From: an uncultured Opitutaceae bacterium
GTDB lineage: Bacteria > Verrucomicrobiota > Verrucomicrobiae > Opitutales > Opitutaceae
Direction of reading: 5' to 3'
NCBI GenBank assembly: GCA_946482625.1
Contig: CAMLSH010000210.1
Span: forward strand, 1-6,868
Length of the DNA: 6,868 nucleotides
Part shown: piece by piece, positions 1-6,373 of the stretch
How positions within the stretch are numbered: the stretch's first letter is position 1
Layout of the letters: every line of letters starts with the position of its first letter
The notes under the pieces: model-generated
The model's input: only the letters and a program-made list of their open reading frames with translations
The model's database searches: none
Told to the model about the DNA's origin: nothing
Position numbers and translations under genes: made by a program

Positions 1-2
1 CT

Positions 3-2078
3 TCCGCCCTGTTTGCCGCGGAGGCGACCCGCCCCGTGCTCACGACGGCGGCCCAAGTCCGTGCGCTCACGGAGGAGGAGGCGCGCCAGGGACTTTCGGT
101 TCGCTTGCGGGGAGTGTTCATGGGCGATGCGGACCCGGTGGGTATCGCGTTCGTCGTGCAGGACGAAACGGAAGGCATTTACGTCCAAGGTCCGGCCGAG
201 CTCGTGGCAGCCGCCCGGCGCGGCGACTTGCTTGAGATCGAGGGCGTCACCGATCCAGGCGGCTTCGCGCCGTATGTGGTGGCGCAGTCGCTGCGCAAGA
301 TCGGGGAGCGTGCGATTCCCGAGCCGATTCGTGTGACGCTCGATCAGGTGAACGCCGGCCAGATGGACGCGAAGTGGGTGGAGATCTCGGGCATCGTGCG
401 AAGCGTCGAGCCGAAAGCTCCGAGCGACAACGCACCGCCGCCGCCGGGAACCCGGTATGTCGCGCCTTCGCTGGATGGATCTCTTAAACAGCCGCCGAAG
501 ACCAAAATGAAACTGGCGTCCGGAAGCACGCGCGTGGTCGTGGAGGTCAACGGCGAGTTCAGTGCAGAGGAGTATGTCGACGCCGAGGTGCGGTTGCGCG
601 GCCTGTGTTTCAATCTGCATAATCGCAGTCGCCAGTTCGTCCGCCCGTTCATTCAGGTTCCCCGCGATGTCGAAGTCGTCGTGATATCGCCGCCTCCCAA
701 GAAACCTTTCGCGAGCGAACCCCGGCCGGTGACCAGTCTGCTGCGATTCGCCCAGCTCACCGGCAAGCAGGGGCACCGGGTTCACATCCGAGGCGTGGTG
801 CTCCATCACGAGCCCGGCACGGCGCTCTGGGTGCGGGACGAGGAACGTAGTTTGAGGGTGCATACGGCGCAGGAGGAAACGTTGCGACCGGGCGATGAAG
901 TGGACGTGTTGGGCTTCCCGGCATTGGGAAATTACAGCGCGGTGCTGGAGGACGCCGTTTACCAGAAGCGTTCCACCCAAGCCGAGCCGGTGCCGTCGGT
1001 GATCGCCGACGTTTCCAGCGCGTTGATGAGGGATGGGGATCTCGTGCAGCTCGATGCGCGTGTCCTGGAGGTGCGCCGTTTTCACGATAGCGTGGCGTTG
1101 ACTCTCGACTGGCACCGATCCTCCGTGCGCGCGCAGATGCGGTTGCCCGGCGAAGCGCCCACTCCGGTGGATTGGCTGCCGGGAAGCACGGTGCGCATTT
1201 CGGGCGTGTGCTCGATCGTCACCGACGAAAGCGTACCGCTCGGGGGCCTGTGGGAGCCGCGGGCGTTTCAGCTTCTGCTCCGCTCTCCGGCCGACCTGAT
1301 CGTCCTGGAGAGTCCGCCGTGGTGGAGTACGCAGCGGGTGATCTGGTTGCTCTCCAGTTTCCTCGCGCTGGCGGTCGTGGCGGTTGCGGTCGTGATGCTG
1401 GCTTCGCGCCGGCGGCTGCGGGATCAGGAGCGTCGGCGGGCGATGGCGGAGGCTGAGTTCGCGGCGATTTTGAACGAGCGCAACCGAGTCGCTCGTGAGA
1501 TCCACGACACGCTGGCGCAAAGCCTGGGCGCGATCTCCGTGCAACTGGAGCTCGCCCGCACGCACGCGGCGGAGTTCAGCGCGGGGGCGAAAAATCATCT
1601 AGCCACCGCGCACAAACTGGCGCGCGAGGCGCTCGCCGAAGCGCGCGAATCGATCTGGAACATGCGTTCGCAGGTGTTGGAAAAGGGCGATCTCGGCGAG
1701 GCCTTGGAGGATATTTTGCAGCAGCTAACCGAAGGCACCGGCGTGGCGTCGCATATGCGGGTTGAGGGACCGCGGCATCGCTTGCCCCCGGTCGTGGAAA
1801 ACAACCTCCTGCGCATCGGACAGGAAGCGATCACCAACGCCTGCAAGCACGCCAACCCGGCCTGTATCGAGGTGACGCTCCAATTTAGCGCCCGGACGGT
1901 TCGGCTCGACGTGACGGACGATGGCGTTGGCTTTGTGGCGGGGACCCAGCCCGCCGGGAGACGACGTGGTTTCGGCCTCGTCGGCATGAAGGAGCGCGTG
2001 GAACTGCTCGACGGAACGATCGAAGTCGCAAGCGCGCCGGGACAGGGCACGCACATCACGGTGGTCGTCTCCGTTTAA
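3..2078 (+). CDS. NarL/DesK-class sensor histidine kinase with large OB-like extracytoplasmic region (5' end outside window)
   Basis: Membrane sensor kinase that would autophosphorylate on histidine and pass the phosphate to a response regulator, most likely the one encoded next. The frame is open to the window edge. The first visible residues (SALFAAEA) look like the end of a signal peptide, so the true start lies upstream; the GTG at 36 is probably internal. Counting that GTG as residue 1: about residues 8-425 are beta-rich and divide into roughly four OB-like modules (about 8-95, 100-225, 230-315, 320-425), each with strand patterns such as VRLRGV, VHIRGVV or VRISGV. One hydrophobic helix (about 435-456) is followed by an Arg/Glu-rich linker. 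The HisKA_3 motif AREIHDTLAQSLGAI carries the phosphoacceptor His490. The HATPase has an N-box (QEAITNACKHA, Asn601), a G1 box (DDGVGF, 628-633) and a G2 box (GFGLVGMKERV, 645-655). All key kinase residues are present. The kinase class is certain; the ligand is unknown, and the OB-like reading is by eye. Confidence 0.93.
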   Translation, partial: SALFAAEATRPVLTTAAQVRALTEEEARQGLSVRLRGVFMGDADPVGIAFVVQDETEGIYVQGPAELVAAARRGDLLEIEGVTDPGGFAPYVVAQSLRKIGERAIPEPIRVTLDQVNAGQMDAKWVEISGIVRSVEPKAPSDNAPPPPGTRYVAPSLDGSLKQPPKTKMKLASGSTRVVVEVNGEFSAEEYVDAEVRLRGLCFNLHNRSRQFVRPFIQVPRDVEVVVISPPPKKPFASEPRPVTSLLRFAQLTGKQGHRVHIRGVVLHHEPGTALWVRDEERSLRVHTAQEETLRPGDEVDVLGFPALGNYSAVLEDAVYQKRSTQAEPVPSVIADVSSALMRDGDLVQLDARVLEVRRFHDSVALTLDWHRSSVRAQMRLPGEAPTPVDWLPGSTVRISGVCSIVTDESVPLGGLWEPRAFQLLLRSPADLIVLESPPWWSTQRVIWLLSSFLALAVVAVAVVMLASRRRLRDQERRRAMAEAEFAAILNERNRVAREIHDTLAQSLGAISVQLELARTHAAEFSAGAKNHLATAHKLAREALAEARESIWNMRSQVLEKGDLGEALEDILQQLTEGTGVASHMRVEGPRHRLPPVVENNLLRIGQEAITNACKHANPACIEVTLQFSARTVRLDVTDDGVGFVAGTQPAGRRRGFGLVGMKERVELLDGTIEVASAPGQGTHITVVVSV

Positions 2079-2133
2079 TCGGAGGGAGGCGCTATTTCCC
2101 TCGAATGGGGGAGAGGCGGGCCGTCGGTACACG

Positions 2134-2142
2134 TGTTACAGT
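2134..2142 (+). promoter_or_regulatory. Candidate extended -10 promoter element for the response regulator gene
   Basis: The sequence TGTTACAGT reads as a TG extension plus TACAGT (2137-2142), four of six matches to TATAAT. No convincing -35 box sits 17 bp upstream. Transcription would begin near 2149, about 42 nt before the first ATG at 2191. The element lies in the 112-bp gap after the kinase gene, so the regulator may have its own promoter as well as read-through from the kinase. The octamer CGTGTTAC (2132-2139) recurs upstream of the glycosidase gene, and the perfect palindrome ACACGTGT (2129-2136) overlaps the TG extension. This is inference from base matching only. Confidence 0.3.
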
Positions 2143-2190
2143 CAGGCGCATTCTAAACGCCCGAATGATCTTTTTCCGTTCACTCTCGCG

Positions 2191-2865
2191 ATGAGCAATG
2201 GACCTGACTTCACTGCGCCCACCATGGCACAGCCCGAACCTGGAATGATCATTCGCGTACTGGTCGTTGACGACCATCCGCCGATGCGCATCGGCCTCGT
2301 CGCTCTCATCAACAGCCAGCCCGGCATGGACGTGGTGGCCGAAGCGTCGGACGGCGAGGAGGCCATCGAAGTCTACGAAGATGTCCGGCCCGACATAGTG
2401 TTGATGGATTTACGCATGCCCGGGATGGGCGGGGTCGAGGCCACGCTCGTGCTGCGCAAAAAGTTTCCCGACGCGCGCGTGATCGTGCTTTCGACCTACG
2501 ATCTCGACGAAGATATCCACCGCGCCATCCAGTCGGGCGCGAGATCCTATCTCTTGAAAGACATGTCGATCGAGGACATCGCGGGCACGATCCGCGCGGT
2601 GTACCAAGGCGACGCGTCGCTGCCGCCGCAGGTGGCGGAGCGGCTGACGGAGCGGGCCAAGCGGGAGCAGCTGACGGAGCGCGAACGCGACGTGCTCGCC
2701 TCGCTGATCAAGGGCCGCAGCAACAAGGAAATCGCGTCGAGCCTCGGCATCTCCGAGGACACCGTGAAATCGCATCTGAAAACCCTTTTTGCGAAGTTGC
2801 GCGTGCGGGATCGCACGGGAGCCGCGGTCGAGGCGATTCGCCACGGGATCGTGCATCTGAAATAG
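2191..2865 (+). CDS. Response regulator, REC plus LuxR/NarL-type HTH
   Basis: Cytoplasmic DNA-binding response regulator, 224 aa from the ATG at 2191. Phosphorylation of the receiver domain by the upstream kinase would be expected to activate DNA binding. The receiver (about residues 20-138) has the acidic pair Asp27-Asp28 (VLVVDDH), phosphoacceptor Asp73 (IVLMDLRMPG), the Ser101-Thr102 switch (VIVLSTYD) and the conserved Lys123 (YLLKD). A short linker leads to a GerE/LuxR helix-turn-helix (about 161-224; LTERERDVL, SNKEIASSLGISEDTVKSHL). Length and order are standard for the NarL family. The start is uncertain: in-frame ATGs at 2191, 2224 and 2245 all lack a clear Shine-Dalgarno sequence, and the one at 2245 (MIIRVLVVDDH) fits most family members best, making the protein 206 aa. 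It follows the HisKA_3 kinase by 112 bp on the same strand, the usual cognate arrangement. Target genes cannot be read from the sequence; the glycosidase gene immediately downstream is the obvious candidate. Confidence 0.95.
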   Translation: MSNGPDFTAPTMAQPEPGMIIRVLVVDDHPPMRIGLVALINSQPGMDVVAEASDGEEAIEVYEDVRPDIVLMDLRMPGMGGVEATLVLRKKFPDARVIVLSTYDLDEDIHRAIQSGARSYLLKDMSIEDIAGTIRAVYQGDASLPPQVAERLTERAKREQLTERERDVLASLIKGRSNKEIASSLGISEDTVKSHLKTLFAKLRVRDRTGAAVEAIRHGIVHLK

Positions 2866-2922
2866 CGCCGCGTTCGTCAGAAGGCTGCGCGCCGCCCTCG
2901 ACGAGACCACCCGTTCGAGTGA

Positions 2923-2951
2923 TTCAAATGCCATCCGGAGCGTGTTACGTT
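2923..2951 (+). promoter_or_regulatory. Candidate promoter for the GH35 gene
   Basis: A -35-like TTCAAA (2923-2928, four of six matches to TTGACA) is separated by 17 bp from a -10-like TACGTT (2946-2951), which is preceded by a TG extension (2943-2944). Transcription would start near 2958, leaving a leader of about 100 nt before the GTG at 3061. The -10 match alone is weak (three of six, but keeping the most conserved T, A and final T). The support comes from the spacing, the TG extension and the octamer CGTGTTAC (2941-2948) shared with the gap before the regulator gene. The rest of the 195-bp gap (2866-3060) holds no gene and no clear terminator; there is only a weak interrupted inverted repeat, CTCGA...TCGAG, at 2897-2919. 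Confidence 0.35.
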
Positions 2952-3060
2952 ATCCGGTCGAACCACCCCTTCTCGCATCCCGGTTTCCGCCTTGCCTGCG
3001 CTGGCTCGATGCTTCGCAACAAGCGCTGAACCGCCGCCTTTCCTCAACCCCCCGCTACGT

Positions 3061-5439
3061 GTGAAAAAATCATCCCTCCTGTCATCGCTCCGCATGTTCG
3101 CTCTTCTCTCGCTCACAGTTGGCCTCCCGGATGGACGAGGCGAAGCGGCGCAGCCCGCGGGGCAGGCCAAGCATCGGTTCGAGATCGGTGCGGACGACTT
3201 CCTACTGGATGGAAACCGTTTTCAGATACGCTGTGGCGAGTTGCATGCCGCCCGCGTGCCGAAGGAATACTGGCAGCACCGCCTGCGCATGGTGAAGGCG
3301 ATGGGGCTCAACACGGTTTGCGCGTACCTGTTCTGGAACATGCACGAGCCACGTCCGGGCGAGTACAACTGGTCCGGCCAGGCGGATGTCGCCGAGTTTT
3401 GCCGGGCCGCGCAGGCGGAGGGGCTTTGGGTGATTCTACGACCGGGTCCGTACGCGTGTGCCGAGTGGGAAATGGGCGGATTCCCGTGGTGGCTGCTGAA
3501 GCACGATGACATCAAGCTGCGCACGCGGGATGCGCGCTACGTCGAACCCGCCAAGCGTTACTTGAAGGAGGTTGGCCGCGTTCTCGGAGATCTGCAGGTC
3601 ACGCGCGGCGGTCCGATCCTGATGGTGCAGGTGGAAAATGAATACGGCTTCTACGGCAAGGATGCGGAGTACATGGGCGAACTGCGCCAGGCCCTGCTCG
3701 ACGCCGGCTTCGATGTGCCGCTGTTCGCGTGCAATCCGAAGCAGCACCTCAAGGACGGCTACCGGGGCGATCTGTTTCCGGTGGTGAATTTCGGTTCCGA
3801 CCCGGAAGGCGGGTTTAAGGCGCTCCGCGAGATTTTGCCCAAGGGGCCGCTGATGTGCGGCGAGTTTTACCCGGGCTGGTTCGATACCTGGGGCGCGCCG
3901 CATCACACCGGCAACACCGCTCGTTACCTGAAGGACCTCGGCTACATGCTGAAAGTGGGCGCGTCGTTCAGCATCTACATGGCGCATGGCGGCACGACGT
4001 TTGGCTTCTATTCGGGCGCCGACCGGCCGTTCAAACCCGATACGTCGAGCTACGACTACGACGCGCCGATCAGCGAGGCGGGCTGGGCGACTCCGAAGTT
4101 CGAGGAATCGCGCGCGCTGTTGAGCAAATATTTGCTGCCGGGGGAGACGCTTCCCGAGCCGCCCGCGAAAAATCCGGTGATTCAGATCGCGCCGGTGCGC
4201 GCCGCGCGCATGGCGAAACTTTTTGCGAATCTGCCAACGCCGCTGCGCGACGAACGTCCGCGCACGATGGAAAAGTACGACCAGGACTTCGGGTACATTC
4301 TCTATCGGACGACGTTGCCCGCGGGCCCGGCGGCCGTGTTGGAGGCCGCGGCGATTCATGACGTCGGGCAGGTGTTTCTCGACGGCAAGCGCATCGGTTT
4401 CACCGACCGGCGCTCGCGTAACTTCCGCGTAGAGCTGCCGGAGCGTTCGCAGCCGGCGACGTTGGATATCCTCGTGGATGCGATGGGGCGCGTGAACTTC
4501 GGCGTCGAGGTACACGACCGGAAAGGTATTCACGGCCCGGTGACCGTCGCCGCCGCGGGAAAAAGCCCGGTCGAATTGAGCGGCTGGGAGATTTTCCGTC
4601 TGCCGCTGAATACGGAGATGCTGGGCGCGTTGACGTTTAAGGAGTCGAAGGACTCCGCGCCCGCGGTTGCCGAGCCGGCGTTCTGGCAGGCGACGGTGAC
4701 GATCGATAAACCGGGCGACTGCTTCCTGGACATGCGCCCGTGGGGCAAAGGTTATGTCTGGGTGAACGGTCACAACCTCGGTCGGTATTGGAATATCGGC
4801 CCGCAACAGACCATGTACGTGCCGGGGGTCTGGCTGAAACCGGGCAAGAACGACATCGTGGTTCTGGATTTCCTCGGGCCGGAGACGCCGGTCGTCGCGG
4901 CGCTGGAGGAGCCGATCTTGAATCAACTGCGCCCCAAGCTCGACTTCGCCCGCGGGAAGCGGCGCGACGTGCAGCTGAAGGCCGATTTCGGCAAACCGGC
5001 GCAGGCGGGAAGTTTTTCGCCAGGCACGGATATGCAGACGGTTCAGCTGGCCGCGCCGGTCAAGGGACGCTTCTTCTGTATCGAGGCAGTGAATGCCCAT
5101 GATGGGAAACCGTTCGCCGCGATCGCGGAACTCACGCTGCTCGATGCGGCCGGTCAGCCGCTGAGCAGCGAAGGCTGGACAGTCGCGTACGTGGACAGCG
5201 AGGAGCGCGAACGCGAAGACGGCACGGCCGAGAACGCGATCGACGGGCAGACGGCCAACTTCTGGCACACGGAATGGGGCGCGGCGCAACCCGCTCATCC
5301 TCACCGGCTGATTCTCGATCTTGGACAGAGTCGCACGGTGGCGGGCTTCCGCTATGTACCGCGGCAAGGTGAGGCGGCTCTGTCGGGGCGCATCAAGGAT
5401 TACCGCGTCTTCGTTGCCGACGATCTGGTGCGCCCGTGA
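3061..5439 (+). CDS. Secreted GH35 beta-galactosidase with jelly-roll and discoidin-like C-terminal domains
   Basis: Retaining exo-beta-galactosidase that would release terminal beta-galactose from plant or host glycans outside the cytoplasm. The GTG at 3061 is chosen because it gives a 792-aa protein beginning with a signal peptide (VKKSSLLSSLRMFALLSL, cleavage probably near residue 29); the frame continues upstream to a TTG at 2992, but that adds residues unlike a signal peptide. The catalytic TIM barrel is about residues 40-345, with family landmarks LRPGPYACAEWEMGGFPWWL, acid/base Glu194 (VQVENEYG), nucleophile Glu268 (CGEFYPGWFDTWG) and YDYDAPISEAG at 331. Two beta-sandwich domains follow: about 408-495 (QVFLDGKRIG, GRVNFGVEVHDRKG) and a galactose-binding-like domain at about 541-605 (GYVWVNGHNLGRYWNIGPQ). 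The last part, about 650-792, resembles an F5/8 type C (discoidin/CBM32) domain (NAIDGQTANFWHTEW, LILDLG, GRIKDYRVFVADD) but ends where such domains usually continue for some tens of residues. Family assignment is firm; natural substrate and linkage are not determinable here. Confidence 0.95.
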   Translation: MKKSSLLSSLRMFALLSLTVGLPDGRGEAAQPAGQAKHRFEIGADDFLLDGNRFQIRCGELHAARVPKEYWQHRLRMVKAMGLNTVCAYLFWNMHEPRPGEYNWSGQADVAEFCRAAQAEGLWVILRPGPYACAEWEMGGFPWWLLKHDDIKLRTRDARYVEPAKRYLKEVGRVLGDLQVTRGGPILMVQVENEYGFYGKDAEYMGELRQALLDAGFDVPLFACNPKQHLKDGYRGDLFPVVNFGSDPEGGFKALREILPKGPLMCGEFYPGWFDTWGAPHHTGNTARYLKDLGYMLKVGASFSIYMAHGGTTFGFYSGADRPFKPDTSSYDYDAPISEAGWATPKFEESRALLSKYLLPGETLPEPPAKNPVIQIAPVRAARMAKLFANLPTPLRDERPRTMEKYDQDFGYILYRTTLPAGPAAVLEAAAIHDVGQVFLDGKRIGFTDRRSRNFRVELPERSQPATLDILVDAMGRVNFGVEVHDRKGIHGPVTVAAAGKSPVELSGWEIFRLPLNTEMLGALTFKESKDSAPAVAEPAFWQATVTIDKPGDCFLDMRPWGKGYVWVNGHNLGRYWNIGPQQTMYVPGVWLKPGKNDIVVLDFLGPETPVVAALEEPILNQLRPKLDFARGKRRDVQLKADFGKPAQAGSFSPGTDMQTVQLAAPVKGRFFCIEAVNAHDGKPFAAIAELTLLDAAGQPLSSEGWTVAYVDSEEREREDGTAENAIDGQTANFWHTEWGAAQPAHPHRLILDLGQSRTVAGFRYVPRQGEAALSGRIKDYRVFVADDLVRP

Positions 5440-5446
5440 TCGGAGG

Positions 5447-5500
5447 GGTAGGGCGAACCGTCCCGGTGAGCCGCGGCTCGGCGGGACGCCTCGCCCTACC
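5447..5500. repeat. 54-bp REP-like intergenic palindrome, possible bidirectional terminator
   Basis: Two 27-nt arms meet with no loop at 5473/5474. The outer ends are GGTAGGGCGA and TCGCCCTACC, the middle pairs CGTCCCG with CGGGACG, and the centre is the perfect 12-bp palindrome GAGCCGCGGCTC (5468-5479). By direct comparison 23 of 27 arm positions are complementary; the mismatches fall in two adjacent pairs (arm positions 11-12 and 20-21). It begins 7 bp after the stop of the GH35 gene and ends 21 bp before the stop of the opposing glycosyltransferase gene, so it fills most of the convergent gap. Long GC-rich palindromes of this look occur as dispersed repeats in bacterial intergenic regions, and from memory similar ones are common in Opitutaceae. 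Without a poly-T tract it is not a classical intrinsic terminator, though the hairpin could stop transcription or stabilise both mRNA ends. Confidence 0.85.
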
Positions 5501-5521
5501 ATTTGAGCCGGCGAAGTGTAT

Positions 5522-6331
5522 TCAGGGCGTGGGGATGTAAGCCGAGCGCGAACGCCGTTTTCCGTTCGTGCTCGTATCGATTGCTGGCGCGGGAAAACGC
5601 GCCGAGGTGCGGAGGCCGAGCCGCGCGAGGCGGAACGAAAGGGCGGTCGCCAGGCAGCCGAGACCGTAGTGGAGACTGCGACGAAAATTGATTGAGGAGG
5701 CGTCGGCGAAGTAGCGCGTGGGGCAGCTGATCTCGGCGATGAGGTAACGGTGCCAGAGGATCTGGGCGAGCATCTGGTTATCGAAGACAAAGTCGTCGGA
5801 GTTTTTCTGCCACGAGATGCTTTCGAGCAGCTCACGGGAGAAGGCGCGGTAACCGGTGTGGTACTCGGACAGTTTTGCGTCGAACAGCAGGTTTTCGGCG
5901 AAGGTGAGCGCGCGGTTGGCAACGTATTTCCAGAGCGGCATGCCGCCGTTGAGCGCCTGGCCGCCGAGGATGCGGCTGCCGATCACGCAGGCGTAGTCGC
6001 CGTCGACGATCAGCGACGCCATCGCCGGGATGAGCGCAGGCGTGTATTGGTAATCCGGGTGCACCATGACGACGACGTCGGCGCCGGCGGCGAGCGCGGC
6101 GGCGTAGCAGGTCTTCTGGTTGCCGCCATAGCCACGGTTGCGGGAGTGTACGATGACCTCCGTGGACGGGAGCGTCTGCGCGAGGGCGACGGTCTCGTCG
6201 CTGCTGGCGTCGTCCACGAGAATGACATGGTCCACGACGCCGGTCGCCATGACGGCGTCGTAGGTGAGCCGCAGCGTGCGGGCGGCGTTGTAGGCCGGCA
6301 TGACGACCACGATTTTCCGTTGTTGGTACAT
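5522..6331 (-). CDS. GT2-family glycosyltransferase, dolichol-phosphate-mannose-synthase-like
   Basis: Nucleotide-sugar-dependent glycosyltransferase of 269 aa with a GT-A fold, which would transfer a sugar to a lipid carrier or nascent glycan at the cytoplasmic face of the membrane. The N-terminus MYQQRKIVVVMPAYNAARTL is a typical GT2 nucleotide-binding strand and loop. Further landmarks are VDDASSDET (Asp40-Asp41), the glycine-rich RGYGGNQKTCY (66-76), the metal-binding region MVHPDYQYTP (Asp93), GSRILGG (118-124) and the acceptor-side motif EYHTGYRAF (156-164). It has no membrane helices, unlike many DPM-like proteins with a C-terminal GtrA-type extension. About the last 28 residues are basic, low in complexity and probably disordered. 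The ATG at 6331 fits the family start; no Shine-Dalgarno sequence is visible. It lies 42 bp downstream of the repeat-protein gene on the same strand, so shared transcription is possible, and it converges with the GH35 gene. The sugar donor and product are unknown; surface polysaccharide or glycolipid synthesis is the family expectation. Confidence 0.93.
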   Translation of the reverse strand: MYQQRKIVVVMPAYNAARTLRLTYDAVMATGVVDHVILVDDASSDETVALAQTLPSTEVIVHSRNRGYGGNQKTCYAAALAAGADVVVMVHPDYQYTPALIPAMASLIVDGDYACVIGSRILGGQALNGGMPLWKYVANRALTFAENLLFDAKLSEYHTGYRAFSRELLESISWQKNSDDFVFDNQMLAQILWHRYLIAEISCPTRYFADASSINFRRSLHYGLGCLATALSFRLARLGLRTSARFPAPAIDTSTNGKRRSRSAYIPTP

Positions 6332-6373
6332 GGTGCCGGGCGGTTGGATACAGTGGCGACGAGAGGCGGGTTG

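Noticed and set aside
2082..2102. Six-bp stem GAGGGA/TCCCTC with a 9-nt loop just after the kinase stop, as a terminator
   Set aside because: The stem is short, has no following T tract, and lies between genes that are probably co-functional; it is weak enough to be chance.
1595..2132. Overlapping minus-strand frames opposite the kinase domain
   Set aside because: They mirror the codon pattern of the HATPase coding sequence and carry no domain of their own.
2897..2919. Inverted repeat CTCGA...TCGAG after the regulator gene, as a terminator or operator
   Set aside because: Only five uninterrupted base pairs, with a bulge if extended, and no T tract.
3009..3029. Six-codon upstream reading frame (MLRNKR) in the GH35 leader
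   Set aside because: No ribosome binding site and no sign of regulatory pairing; short frames like this arise often by chance.
2992..3060. TTG at 2992 as the start of the GH35 gene
   Set aside because: The added 23 residues are not a signal peptide and would bury the clear one that begins at the GTG at 3061.
3436..5922. An 828-codon open frame on the minus strand, antisense to most of the GH35 gene and running through the palindrome
   Set aside because: It is Arg/Ala/Pro/His-rich, lacks any recognisable domain, and overlaps two convincing genes in other frames; GC-rich third positions keep such antisense frames open.
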